Source: Cloacimonetes bacterium UBA4175
GTDB taxonomy: Bacteria; Cloacimonadota; Cloacimonadia; Cloacimonadales; Cloacimonadaceae
Length of the DNA: 23,437 nucleotides
Assembly: GCA_002379855.1 (NCBI GenBank)
Contig: DFUX01000091.1
Location: 1-23,437 of the forward strand
Reading direction: 5' to 3'
In this document: piece after piece, positions 14,845 through 22,635 of the stretch
Numbering within the stretch: the first letter of the stretch is position 1
Layout: every line of letters begins with the position of its first letter
Program-made: the position numbers and the translations under genes
Notes under the pieces: generated by a model
What the model saw: the letters and a program-made list of their open reading frames with translations, nothing else
The model's database searches: none
What the model was told of the DNA's origin: nothing

Positions 14845-15971
14845 GACTTAGAATAATCCTTATCCTGCTGTCCCTCACAGCTTTACTGCTGTTGGGCTGC
14901 GACCGTTTTGAACGCGAGCTGGTGCAACCTTTCCAGCCCGCCAACTTCTCCGCCGGGCTTTTCACTCCCCTGGGCGATTCTTTACAGGTGGCATCCGCCG
15001 ACAACCTCGCTCCGGTGAAACACTTCTTTTCCCCTTATTACCTGCACTCCGGCAGCACCCGCGCCGACCTCATGACCTGGCTGGGCGGCATCTACCTGCT
15101 GGAAGACGAGCCTGTTTTCGAGGTCAGCTTCAGCCGCGTGCGTCAGGTATCGGCATCAAGCGCCGTGGCGGACTGGCGCCTGAAAGCGAGACGGCCGGAC
15201 TGGGGCGAGGTGCTGGCAGACACCACCTTTGTGGATGACGAACTTATCCGCCTCAGCGACGGCTGGAAGTTTCTGGGCAACGGCCTCTCATCCGCGGGGC
15301 AAGTCTCCAAACAGCACGTGATCGTGGAATACTTCACCTTCCTGGGCTGCCCCAACTGCCCGCCCGTGGAAGCCCAGTTGCGCAGCCTGGCTGCCCTTTA
15401 TCCGGGACGCTTCACCTTTTTGGAATACCACACCGCGCCGCCTCTGCAGGCAGAACCAAACACCACTTACAACTATTACACCGCCGGACTGACCAACGCT
15501 TCCGTGCCGCTTTCGGTGCTGCAGGGGCAGACCCTCCTGCAAGGCAACCAGGAAGCAGTCCTGAATTCGTATGTGACCGCCACCCAGGGCTTTGCCGCCC
15601 AGGAAAGCGGCATCTCCTATGAGCTGCCCAGCTTCGCGGTCAACGGCCGCGACATCAGCGGAAACATCGTGCTGAACTGCAATCAGCCAGGATTAAACAT
15701 AACAAACATGGTGCTGAACGTAGTCCTCATCGAGGAGGAAGTCACCGCCCAGGGACAGACCCGCCACAATGTGGTGCGCGGCAAGGCCAGAGTTCCATTC
15801 ACCGCCGACAGCCCAGGGGAGCCCGTCTCTTTCCTCCTGCGTTCCGCGACGGAAATCGCCGAAGATTGCGCCCTGGTGATCTTCGCCCAGACCATGCCCG
15901 ACGCCTTCGATGGCCATGCCACCATCCACGGCGGCATCAAAACCAACCTTTTCGGAGACAACTGCAAGTGA
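14841..15971 (+). CDS. Thioredoxin-fold lipoprotein with CPNC motif
   Basis: A 376-residue protein with a lipoprotein signal ending in LLGC (C20). Residues about 45-150 are an uncharacterised domain. From about 158 a thioredoxin-like domain begins, VIVEYFTFLGCPNCPPVEAQL, with C170 and C173 forming the redox pair; the pattern VxVExFTxxxCxxCP recalls Omp28-related proteins. Three more cysteines sit in the C-terminal part (near NCNQPG, EDCALV and the final DNCK). The ATG overlaps the dsbD stop (ATGA), and GGAGG precedes it, so co-expression with DsbD is nearly certain and DsbD is its likely reductant. Substrate unknown. Confidence 0.82.
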   Translation: MRLRIILILLSLTALLLLGCDRFERELVQPFQPANFSAGLFTPLGDSLQVASADNLAPVKHFFSPYYLHSGSTRADLMTWLGGIYLLEDEPVFEVSFSRVRQVSASSAVADWRLKARRPDWGEVLADTTFVDDELIRLSDGWKFLGNGLSSAGQVSKQHVIVEYFTFLGCPNCPPVEAQLRSLAALYPGRFTFLEYHTAPPLQAEPNTTYNYYTAGLTNASVPLSVLQGQTLLQGNQEAVLNSYVTATQGFAAQESGISYELPSFAVNGRDISGNIVLNCNQPGLNITNMVLNVVLIEEEVTAQGQTRHNVVRGKARVPFTADSPGEPVSFLLRSATEIAEDCALVIFAQTMPDAFDGHATIHGGIKTNLFGDNCK

Positions 15972-16040
15972 CCAAATCTCTTGCAATTAACCGCCGTCCC
16001 CGGGATACCGCCCCCATATCCAACCCTGGCTCTGCCTGGG

Positions 16041-16089
16041 GTCAACCTGGAGTCAACCTTATAATTTATAAGGATGACCTAAGGATGAT
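16041..16089. promoter_or_regulatory. Symmetric four-half-site operator-like element
   Basis: The core is GTCAACCTTATAA (16052-16064), one central T (16065), and TTATAAGGATGAC (16066-16078), complementary at 12 of 13 positions. Outer half-sites GTCAACCT (16041-16048) and AAGGATGAT (16081-16089) lie exactly 11 bp outside the inner ones on each side. The whole is symmetric about 16065. This layout fits two cooperating dimers of a regulator, about 60 bp upstream of the -35 of the next promoter. A TATAAT lies inside the core, so a second promoter is possible. Confidence 0.65.
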
Positions 16090-16148
16090 GGCGCCAATTT
16101 TTCTGGTGTCAAATGAGGGCGGCAGGAGCGGGAAAACGGCAGTGAAAC

Positions 16149-16177
16149 TTGTCCAAACCAACAACTTACATTATATT
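16149..16177 (+). promoter_or_regulatory. Promoter of the second redox/surface operon
   Basis: TTGTCC (16149-16154), a 17-base spacer and TATATT (16172-16177) give four-of-six and five-of-six matches to sigma-70 consensus. It lies 20 bases before the ATG at 16198, which has a good TAGGAG ribosome site. Confidence 0.6.
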
Positions 16178-16197
16178 AAAAATATAGGAGCAATACA

Positions 16198-16764
16198 ATG
16201 AAACTGTGGCTTTGCGTAATCATCCTCGCGCTGTTGGCGGGCGCGGCTTTTGCTGATCCGCTGCCGGAATTCAGGCTGCCGGACGAGACCGGCAAGAACG
16301 TGGCTCTCTCAGATCTCGTGGGCAAAGGCCCCCTGATCGTGGATTTTTGGGCGGATTACTGCCAGCCCTGCAAGCTGGCGATGCCTCATCTGGACGCCCT
16401 GGCGCGCAAATATGACAGCCTCACCGTGGTGCTGGTCTCCCTGGACGCCCCCAAGGCGCAGGCCAAGGCGCGCGCTTTTTTGAAGAGCAAGGATTACAAG
16501 TTCGTCACCCTCTTCGATCCCGACAAAACCCTGGCCAAAAAACTGAACGTGGTCAACCCCCCCCACACCTTCATCGTGAACAAAGAGGGCGAGATCGTGT
16601 GGTCGCACCTGGGATTTGAAGCGGGCGCGGAAAAGGAATATGAGGCGCAGGTTCGCCAGGTTATGGGCCTGGAGGAGGAAAAGGCAGGCGAAGAAAAGGA
16701 TTGCGACTGCCCGCCTGATTGCCCCGGACGCGCTTCCAAAGAGGCTTGCGGATGCGAAGATTAG
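16198..16764 (+). CDS. TlpA-like periplasmic thioredoxin with Cys-rich C-terminal tail
   Basis: A 188-residue protein. A signal peptide (MKLWLCVIILALLAGAAFA) precedes a TlpA/AhpC-type thioredoxin fold: FRLPDETGKNVALSDL, then IVDFWADYCQPCKLAMP with redox pair C55 and C58, and the cis-proline region NPPHTFIV. Such proteins reduce disulfides in the periplasm. After the fold ends near residue 157 comes an acidic/lysine-rich linker and a tail holding C169, C171, C175, C184 and C186, which is unusual and could bind a metal or be a redox relay. TAGGAG lies seven bases before the ATG. It is the first gene of a five-gene run and overlaps the next gene by 13 bases. Confidence 0.88.
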   Translation: MKLWLCVIILALLAGAAFADPLPEFRLPDETGKNVALSDLVGKGPLIVDFWADYCQPCKLAMPHLDALARKYDSLTVVLVSLDAPKAQAKARAFLKSKDYKFVTLFDPDKTLAKKLNVVNPPHTFIVNKEGEIVWSHLGFEAGAEKEYEAQVRQVMGLEEEKAGEEKDCDCPPDCPGRASKEACGCED

Positions 16765-18248
16765 TATTTGCCCTGCTTTTAGTGGCGCTGTGCGCCGGAC
16801 TGGCAGCCCAGAAATCGCCCATTGTCAACGGCCTCAACGAGGCACGCTTCATCTGGCGCGCCGCGGAGGACTCCCTCAACACCTATTTTGAGGACAGCTT
16901 TTCCTTCAGCCTGGCATACAATTACTTCACCTTCGGGCTCAAGTTCAACGCCGGGCTGCCCAGATACAGCACCGACCAGAACCAGCTTCTGGACGAGCTG
17001 CGCCCCGACGCCCTGAGCTGGGACTGGGAAGACCTCTACGCCAGCTACGCGCGCGACGTCTGGCTCATTCACGCCGGAAAGATGGAGGAGACCTTCGGCA
17101 GCGGGATGATCTTCCGCAGCTATGAGAACGTGGAACTGGACGAGGATTACCGCGTTACCGGATTCAAGTTCGGCTATGACCGCGGCCTCCGCCTCAAGGC
17201 GCTGTATTCCGGATTCTCCGGCGGCGGCGGGGGGGACAAACTCGACCTGGCTTACGGAATGGACGCCGAGTATCCCGTGCTGAAACCCCTCACCTTGGGC
17301 GCCACCGCCTTTTCCGCGCAGAGCTACGTGGGAATAAAGTATCTGCAGGACAACGTATTGGGCGGACGCGCCAAGTTGCGCAAAGGCTCCTTTGAAGCCG
17401 GAGTGGAATACGCCAGCCGCGACAAGGTGGATAACCCGGACAACGGCAGCGCGGTCTATGCCGACGCCTCCCTCTCCTTGAGCCTGCTGCAGTTCGGCAC
17501 GGCTTACAAGTATTACGACAATTTCAACTATTACAATAACTTCCAGGATCTGCCCCTCGCCAACCACCACAGCGAAACGCTCTCCGACGGACAGGCCTCC
17601 GGCTCCGATGAACAGGGATTTCAGGTCTGGACTATCTTCAACCTGCCCCGCGATCTCACCCTCAATCTGGACTACGCCGAGGCCTGGGACAGCTCCAAAA
17701 AGCTGCGGATGAATGACTTTTACGCCGGACTGGACTGGATAAAGGGAAAACTGAACGGCACCCTCTCCTTCAGCTTTCTGGAAAAACTGGATGAAAGCGA
17801 CACGGAACTGCTGGACGGCAACAAAAACCGCTGGCAGAAAGAATACTATCCCGGCTTTGTGGTCAGCTTCCCCGCCTGGGGCTACCAACCCACCCTGACG
17901 GGCGAATTCAAGGCCGTGGCCAAGGAATCCGTGAAGCAAAGCGAACAGAACGGCGTCAGCTACGACCTGCTTTACGAAAGCAGCCACTATGAGCCCAAGC
18001 TGCAACTGGATGTGGCTTTGGGCAAGCTTTCTCTGGCGCTGGGAGCCCAGGCCTGGTGGGAGGACTTTTCCTCCCTCGGGGACGGCACCTACTGGCCCAA
18101 CCTGGAAGCCAAATATCCCATCCTCGGCGGCACCGACCTGGTGGTGTTCGTGGGCCGCGAAGCCGGTGGAAAGGTCTGCCGCAACGGCGTTTGCCGCTAT
18201 ATGGCGCCCTTTTCCGGGCTGAGGGTGGATCTGAATACAAGATTTTAA
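16752..18248 (+). CDS. Outer-membrane beta-barrel protein, DUF6029-like
   Basis: The ATG at 16752 has AGAGG eight bases upstream and places a signal peptide (MRRLVFALLLVALCAGLAAQ) at the N-terminus; 498 residues. The rest is a series of alternating amphipathic strands rich in Tyr, Asp and Gly, and the protein ends in DLNTRF with a C-terminal Phe, the usual signal for outer-membrane insertion. Segments such as ASYARDVWLIHAGKMEETFGSGMIFRSYENVELDEDYRVTG are like Bacteroidota DUF6029 proteins as I recall them; I rate that family guess as moderate. It starts 13 bases inside the thioredoxin gene, so the two are co-expressed. Function unknown; perhaps a scaffold or channel for surface proteins. Confidence 0.78.
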   Translation: MRRLVFALLLVALCAGLAAQKSPIVNGLNEARFIWRAAEDSLNTYFEDSFSFSLAYNYFTFGLKFNAGLPRYSTDQNQLLDELRPDALSWDWEDLYASYARDVWLIHAGKMEETFGSGMIFRSYENVELDEDYRVTGFKFGYDRGLRLKALYSGFSGGGGGDKLDLAYGMDAEYPVLKPLTLGATAFSAQSYVGIKYLQDNVLGGRAKLRKGSFEAGVEYASRDKVDNPDNGSAVYADASLSLSLLQFGTAYKYYDNFNYYNNFQDLPLANHHSETLSDGQASGSDEQGFQVWTIFNLPRDLTLNLDYAEAWDSSKKLRMNDFYAGLDWIKGKLNGTLSFSFLEKLDESDTELLDGNKNRWQKEYYPGFVVSFPAWGYQPTLTGEFKAVAKESVKQSEQNGVSYDLLYESSHYEPKLQLDVALGKLSLALGAQAWWEDFSSLGDGTYWPNLEAKYPILGGTDLVVFVGREAGGKVCRNGVCRYMAPFSGLRVDLNTRF

Positions 18249-18261
18249 CTGAGGAGTTCCC

Positions 18262-19614
18262 ATGAGAAACGCTCTTTTGATGCTTTTGGCGCTGGCTTTG
18301 CTGCCCCTGGCGGCAAATCCGCAATACTATCCGCTTACCACGCTGGCGGAGGGTTTTGGCGCCTCCAACGACCCCCACAGCGATTTTGCCTTCCAAAACC
18401 TGAACGCGATCTGGAACCAGACCAACCCGGAGGAGTTCATCTCCTGCCACTTCTACCACGCTTCCGGCAATCTGACCACGCCCAGCGCGGAAAACTGGAT
18501 CAGCACCCAGGGCGTGACGGTTTACCCCACAGTCGGCATCAACGGCAACCCGGTGATAATCGGCAACGTCCCGGCAGGTTACTATTGGAACGCGGTTTCC
18601 CAGTATCTCTACCAGTCCTCGCCGCTCAGGATGGAGCTGGATTCCTTCGACTCCTCCACTGGAGATGCTGTGATCACCGTTACCAGCCTCGATCCCGACC
18701 TCGCCCCGGGGAACTACACCCTGGTCTGGTATCTGCTGGAAAACGGCGTGCAAGGAAAGGACAACGTGGCGCGCCTGGTGGAAACGCAGTCCATCACCCT
18801 GCCTCCGACGGGGCAGCAGAGCAGCTTCAACCATAGCTTCAGCCTCGATCCCGCCTGGAACCAGGCCAACCTGTGGATGGCGGCTTCGGTGCGCACCACG
18901 GCTCAATCGGCTATCCTGCAAAACGTTTCCTCCCTGCCCAATCCCCCGCACCGCCTGCGTGCCGCCATGGATTGGGATCCCGCGGCGCTGGTGGCTCCTC
19001 CCAACGGCTCTTTCAACTCGCCCACGCTGTGGATCTTCAACACCGGAGAGTCGGGCAACATGACCATGCAAATAGTGGTGGATGAAGAAGATGTGGCTGC
19101 CGATCCGCTGGATTGGTATTTTAACTACTGCGACGAGGTAGGCGGCTGCTATCCCGGCGGCCAGGCTATGCCTCTGGTGCTCGGAGCGGGCGAAGCCAAA
19201 GCGTTCCACCTCAATCTGTGGGTGGGCAGCACCGGACGGGTGAAGTTCCATTTTGAGATCAACTCGCAGCAGTTGGGCACCTTCCGCATCCCCTTCGTGG
19301 TGCGCACCACGGATTATGTGGGCGTATCAGACGAGCTGCAGGCGCCTTCCGCCCTGCGCGTGACCGGCAACCATCCCAATCCCTTCCGCGCTTCCACGGT
19401 CTTTACGGTGCAGGCGCCGAAAGCGGCGGGCCAGGCGGTGGTGCAAATCTATAACTCACGCGGGCAAAAGGTGGATCAGGTGCTCACCGGAAACCTGCGT
19501 CCCGGCGCCAACGAAGTCCTCTGGCAGGCTCCCGCGGGTCTGGCCAGCGGAGTATATTTCTACCGCCTGCAAGGAGATGCTTCCCCCGCCCGGAAGATGC
19601 TGCTAATCAAATGA
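18262..19614 (+). CDS. Omp28-like secreted protein with C-terminal sorting domain
   Basis: A 450-residue secreted protein. A signal peptide (to about 18) is followed by a thioredoxin-like region; EEFISCHFYHASGNLTTPSAENW and GVTVYPTVGINGNPVIIG (about 55-96) match the middle of Omp28-related proteins, but the expected N-terminal CxxC is missing. A beta-sandwich region follows (about 115-345). The last 85 residues, HPNPFRASTVFTVQAPKA...GQKVDQVL...GVYFYRLQ...KMLLIK, are a FlgD-like/type A secretion-system sorting domain, as used for type IX export to the cell surface. GAGGAG is five bases before the ATG. It lies 13 bases after the barrel gene and overlaps the next gene by ATGA. Confidence 0.83.
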   Translation: MRNALLMLLALALLPLAANPQYYPLTTLAEGFGASNDPHSDFAFQNLNAIWNQTNPEEFISCHFYHASGNLTTPSAENWISTQGVTVYPTVGINGNPVIIGNVPAGYYWNAVSQYLYQSSPLRMELDSFDSSTGDAVITVTSLDPDLAPGNYTLVWYLLENGVQGKDNVARLVETQSITLPPTGQQSSFNHSFSLDPAWNQANLWMAASVRTTAQSAILQNVSSLPNPPHRLRAAMDWDPAALVAPPNGSFNSPTLWIFNTGESGNMTMQIVVDEEDVAADPLDWYFNYCDEVGGCYPGGQAMPLVLGAGEAKAFHLNLWVGSTGRVKFHFEINSQQLGTFRIPFVVRTTDYVGVSDELQAPSALRVTGNHPNPFRASTVFTVQAPKAAGQAVVQIYNSRGQKVDQVLTGNLRPGANEVLWQAPAGLASGVYFYRLQGDASPARKMLLIK

Positions 19615-21104
19615 CACGGATTGTAAAGAAACTGCTGCCCCTCTTGCTGCTGGCCTGCCTCGGCACCCTGGCCGCCTCGCCGCTTTCAGAGGAGTTTGAA
19701 CAGCGGGTGCGCGCCACCAAGAGCGCGGAAGAGGGCCTGGTGGTGATCAACGAATACGCGCAGAAAATGACCGACCTGGAAGACCTGCGCGTCCTGCAAA
19801 ACTATTGGATGCGGGCGGATAAAGGCGCCAGCCAGCAGCACTTTGCCGACCTGCACGACCAGCAGCCGGACTCCCCCGTCTATCACTACCTGTGGCTGCG
19901 CGGTTCCGAAAGCCTGTTGCAGCAACTGCGCGGGGGACGCCAGCTCACCAGCCGCTTTCCCGATTTCTACTGGGGATACCGCCTCTTCAGCTCCACCTAC
20001 TCGCAGGCCTTGCTGGACGATGACGCTCCCGCGGATCTGCAACAGGACGTGCGGGACAATCTGGCCGGGGATCTGAAGCTGCTGAAAAAAGGCCTGAAGA
20101 GCTTTGGCGATGATTCCTACCTCCTGCTTGCACTCTATCACCTTCACAACACCAAAGAGGATTACAAAGAGGCGGAAAAGGCGCTGCTCCGTCTGCGTGA
20201 CCCCCAGGCAATCGAAATGAACTTCCAGATCGTGCTGGATTTCATCACCAAGACCAAGCGCAGCCGCGCCTTCGAGGCCCTCTATCCCCAGTTGCTTTCC
20301 CTCGCCATCTCCGAAGGCAAGGTCAAGAGCGCGGACAGCCTCTACATCTACCAGCAGAACTACCTCTACGCGCTGTCGCTCACCGAAGAATGGGGACGCA
20401 TGCACGCCTATCTGGACAGGTGGCCACAGCTTAAGGAGGAGGACGACACCCTGCCCATGCGCGTGGATATGCATCTGGGCTTGGGACAGCGGGAAACCGC
20501 CCTCAACCTGCTGGAGGGGGCCATGGCCAGGGACGTGCTGGATGTGAAGGAAGTGGAAAAGGATCCCAAGTATGAAGTATTGAAAAGCCAGCCCCGCTAT
20601 CAGGAAGTGATGGACAACGCCCTCCGCAACTGGGAGCAAGGCCGGGAAAAGCGCCGCCAGTTAGCCCTGAAGTCAAAGATCAGCAAGCCCGCCCCGCTTT
20701 GGGAACTGCCCCAGGCGGATAGCACCATGGTGCGCCTGGAAAACCAGCGCGGCAAGATCGTGGTGCTGGATTTTTGGGCTACCTGGTGCAAGCCCTGCCT
20801 CAAGACCATGCCCCTGCTGGATGCCTGGTTCAAGGAAAACGCCGCGCCTGACCTCGCCGTCTTCTCCATCAACACCTGGCAAAGCCCCTCCGATCTGCCC
20901 CAGGTGCTGGAGTACGTGCGCGAATCCGGCTATTCCATGACCCTGCTGTTGGGTAACAACGAACTGCCCAAGGCCTACGGCTTCACCGGCATCCCCTATA
21001 TCTGCGTGATCGACAAACAGGGCAACATCGCTTACGAACAAAGCGGCTACCGCCCCGACCTGCCGGAGCTGCTGGACTTTTGGCTGGAGGATCTCCGCCG
21101 CTGA
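19611..21104 (+). CDS. Large TlpA-domain thioredoxin with helical repeat N-terminal part
   Basis: A 497-residue protein. An N-terminal export signal (MTRIVKKLLPLLLLACLGTLAAS) could be a plain signal peptide or a weak lipobox at C16. Residues 25-345 are helical and TPR-like in feel, with paired Tyr/Leu-rich helices. The C-terminal domain (about 358-497) is a TlpA thioredoxin, IVVLDFWATWCKPCLKTMP with C393 and C396, and a cis-proline region GIPYICVID. Bacteroidota use similar TPR-TlpA fusions in nutrient and cytochrome-related loci. The ATG overlaps the upstream stop by four bases, so it is co-translated with the sorting-domain protein. Substrate unknown. Confidence 0.87.
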   Translation: MTRIVKKLLPLLLLACLGTLAASPLSEEFEQRVRATKSAEEGLVVINEYAQKMTDLEDLRVLQNYWMRADKGASQQHFADLHDQQPDSPVYHYLWLRGSESLLQQLRGGRQLTSRFPDFYWGYRLFSSTYSQALLDDDAPADLQQDVRDNLAGDLKLLKKGLKSFGDDSYLLLALYHLHNTKEDYKEAEKALLRLRDPQAIEMNFQIVLDFITKTKRSRAFEALYPQLLSLAISEGKVKSADSLYIYQQNYLYALSLTEEWGRMHAYLDRWPQLKEEDDTLPMRVDMHLGLGQRETALNLLEGAMARDVLDVKEVEKDPKYEVLKSQPRYQEVMDNALRNWEQGREKRRQLALKSKISKPAPLWELPQADSTMVRLENQRGKIVVLDFWATWCKPCLKTMPLLDAWFKENAAPDLAVFSINTWQSPSDLPQVLEYVRESGYSMTLLLGNNELPKAYGFTGIPYICVIDKQGNIAYEQSGYRPDLPELLDFWLEDLRR

Positions 21105-21113
21105 GGGATTGAG

Positions 21114-21818
21114 GTGATCAAGCGCCACCACCCCTTCCTGGCGCGCCGGGAACAGCTTGCCCTGCTGCTCCTGGCCGTCCTCGCGGTTCTGGGCTTGAGC
21201 CTCAACCTGGCAAGCGGAGAAGCCCGGGCAGCGGAGGAAAGCCCGGTGTTAAAACTGGTTCCGGCGGATTCCGCCGCCCTCGCCAAAACCCTGCTGATCG
21301 ACATCCGCACCGCCAGCAAGGAAGACCTGATGCTCCTCGACGGCATCGGCGAGAAAAAGGCTCAGGACATCCTTGACCACCGCGCCGCCCATCCCTTCAC
21401 CAGCGTGACCCAACTGCTGGACGTGAGGGGCATCGGCCCCAAGACCTTTGCCCGCCTGCTGCCCTCCCTGGTCAGCTTTGGGGACAGCGCCCTGGTGAAC
21501 CGGATTACCGCGCAAAACCTTGTTGACTTGAACTCCGCCGGTTCCGGCGCGGCGGCCGCCAACCTCACTCCGGGCAAGCCCAAGCGGGCTCCGGCTGCCA
21601 AAGCCGTTCCCAAGAGCGAACTCACCAACATTGTCAACCTCAACAGCGCCGGACTGGAAGAACTCTGCACCCTGCCGGGCATCGGCGAGGTGAAAGCCGC
21701 CGCCATCATCGCCTGGCGCAAACAGAACGGCGCCTTTCAATCCGTGGACGACCTGCTGAAGGTTTCGGGCATCGGACCCAAGACCCTTGCCAAAATCCGC
21801 CACCGCCTGAGCGTCTGA
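21114..21818 (+). CDS. comEA: ComEA-like protein with two helix-hairpin-helix modules
   Basis: A 234-residue protein beginning at GTG (21114), with GAGGG six bases upstream. A signal-anchor (about 15-33) is followed by two ComEA-type double helix-hairpin-helix modules: residues about 61-117 (LLIDIRTASKEDLMLLDGIGEKKA...RGIGPKTF) and about 172-232 (VNLNSAGLEELCTLPGIGEVKA...SGIGPKTLA). They bind DNA non-specifically. Between them, NLVDLNSAG followed by a Pro/Ala/Lys linker looks like the start of a lost third module. ComEA brings DNA into the periplasm in competent bacteria, but no ComEC is in the window, so a competence role is inferred only. It is the last gene of the run, nine bases after the previous stop. 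Confidence 0.85.
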   Translation: MIKRHHPFLARREQLALLLLAVLAVLGLSLNLASGEARAAEESPVLKLVPADSAALAKTLLIDIRTASKEDLMLLDGIGEKKAQDILDHRAAHPFTSVTQLLDVRGIGPKTFARLLPSLVSFGDSALVNRITAQNLVDLNSAGSGAAAANLTPGKPKRAPAAKAVPKSELTNIVNLNSAGLEELCTLPGIGEVKAAAIIAWRKQNGAFQSVDDLLKVSGIGPKTLAKIRHRLSV

Positions 21819-21873
21819 AGCCAGGCTACCTGAACTTGCAGACGGAGCGGAGGAAGGATTTTGCTTCGCCGCG
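21819..21873. terminator. Hairpin between convergent genes, possible weak terminator
   Basis: GCGGAGGAAG pairs imperfectly with CTTCGCCGC around GATTTTG. No clear T-tract follows on either side. The first bases (GCCAGGCTAC) repeat those just after the DUF3147 stop at 3692-3701. Confidence 0.3.
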
Positions 21874-22593
21874 CTAAAACATTAAAGTTACCTTCACAAA
21901 GGGCAGCAGCTGGAGCTTCTTGCTCTTAACCACTTTGCCAACCGAGCCCAAGCCTCCCCAATCAACGCTTCCTCTTTTCCCTTTCAAACGGATCCCGGCG
22001 TTAAGCAACGCGTAATTATGGTCTTTGACTCCAAAAAATTCCCCGGGTTCGCCCACGAGATTGATGGGAACATAGTACAAAAAGTCCATCATACCGTTAA
22101 CGCGTTTGAACAAATGCAATATTCCGCCTGTGCCCAGGATGCCCCGGAGGTTCTCTGACTCAATATCGCCGACCAACATACCCATCAGATGGACACTGCC
22201 CACTCCTTTGCCACCGTTGCTGCCAAAGCTCAACACGTTACCCAGGGTTAATAACTTGGGTCTGTACGTGCAGGAACCCCAGACCGCGCTTGCCATGCTT
22301 TTGCCCCGATAGTAGTTGTACTTTGCACCCGCGGTGATAGTTTCGGCCATATCCAAATTATAATTAAAGGGGAGAACCACCATACCCGCGCTCAGATGCA
22401 GCCGGTCGATGGGCGCGTAGGCAAATTGGAGTATAACAGCCTCGTAAACTGTTACCGCGCAGGAGCCTTTGGGCATCGTGTAAGCGGTGGGAAGCATGAA
22501 AACGGACTGATCGCCGGCGTGGAATTCCTCGTCAGCCGCGCCCAGGAAGGACAGCGCGCAGAACAGAATAGAAAGTAGAGCCAGTTTTTTCAT
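21874..22593 (-). CDS. Beta-barrel-like exported protein, tandem paralog 2
   Basis: A 239-residue protein with a signal peptide (MKKLALLSILFCALSFLGAADEEF) and alternating beta strands, ending in KVTLMF, the C-terminal Phe typical of barrels inserted by the BAM machinery. I recognise no named family. It is a clear paralog of the upstream gene (22636-23352): both share SVF...PTAYTMPKGS, the DRLHLS segment, AETITAGAKYNY / AKTITAGAKFNY, ILGTGGI / VMGTGGI and a final LPFVKVT. The ribosome site and leader (GGGAGATGAGCCG) are also shared. It lies 42 bases downstream of the first copy, probably in one transcript. Confidence 0.75.
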   Translation of the reverse strand: MKKLALLSILFCALSFLGAADEEFHAGDQSVFMLPTAYTMPKGSCAVTVYEAVILQFAYAPIDRLHLSAGMVVLPFNYNLDMAETITAGAKYNYYRGKSMASAVWGSCTYRPKLLTLGNVLSFGSNGGKGVGSVHLMGMLVGDIESENLRGILGTGGILHLFKRVNGMMDFLYYVPINLVGEPGEFFGVKDHNYALLNAGIRLKGKRGSVDWGGLGSVGKVVKSKKLQLLPFVKVTLMF

Positions 22594-22635
22594 CGGCTCA
22601 TCTCCCTGGCGGCGGGAAGGCTCCGCTCCGCCCTG
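22594..22635 (-). other. Inter-paralog gap with hairpin and conserved leader
   Basis: On the minus strand GGCGG near the upstream stop can pair with CCGCC, close to the GGGAG ribosome site of paralog 2. It could modulate translation or processing; weak evidence. Confidence 0.3.

Larger units (their letters stand above)
15972..16197 (+). other. Regulatory gap between the two redox gene runs
   Basis: This 226-bp stretch holds no plausible gene. It contains a symmetric four-half-site element (16041-16089), described separately, and a promoter (16149-16177). No intrinsic terminator for the dsbD operon is seen. Confidence 0.65.

Noticed and set aside
15866..16201. 111-codon frame spanning the gap before the TlpA-like gene
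   Set aside because: It begins inside the lipoprotein gene in another frame and runs through the operator and promoter; no ribosome site or similarity.
16779..18263. 494-codon antisense frame over the barrel gene
   Set aside because: Shadow of a sense gene with signal peptide, barrel pattern and coupling to its neighbours.
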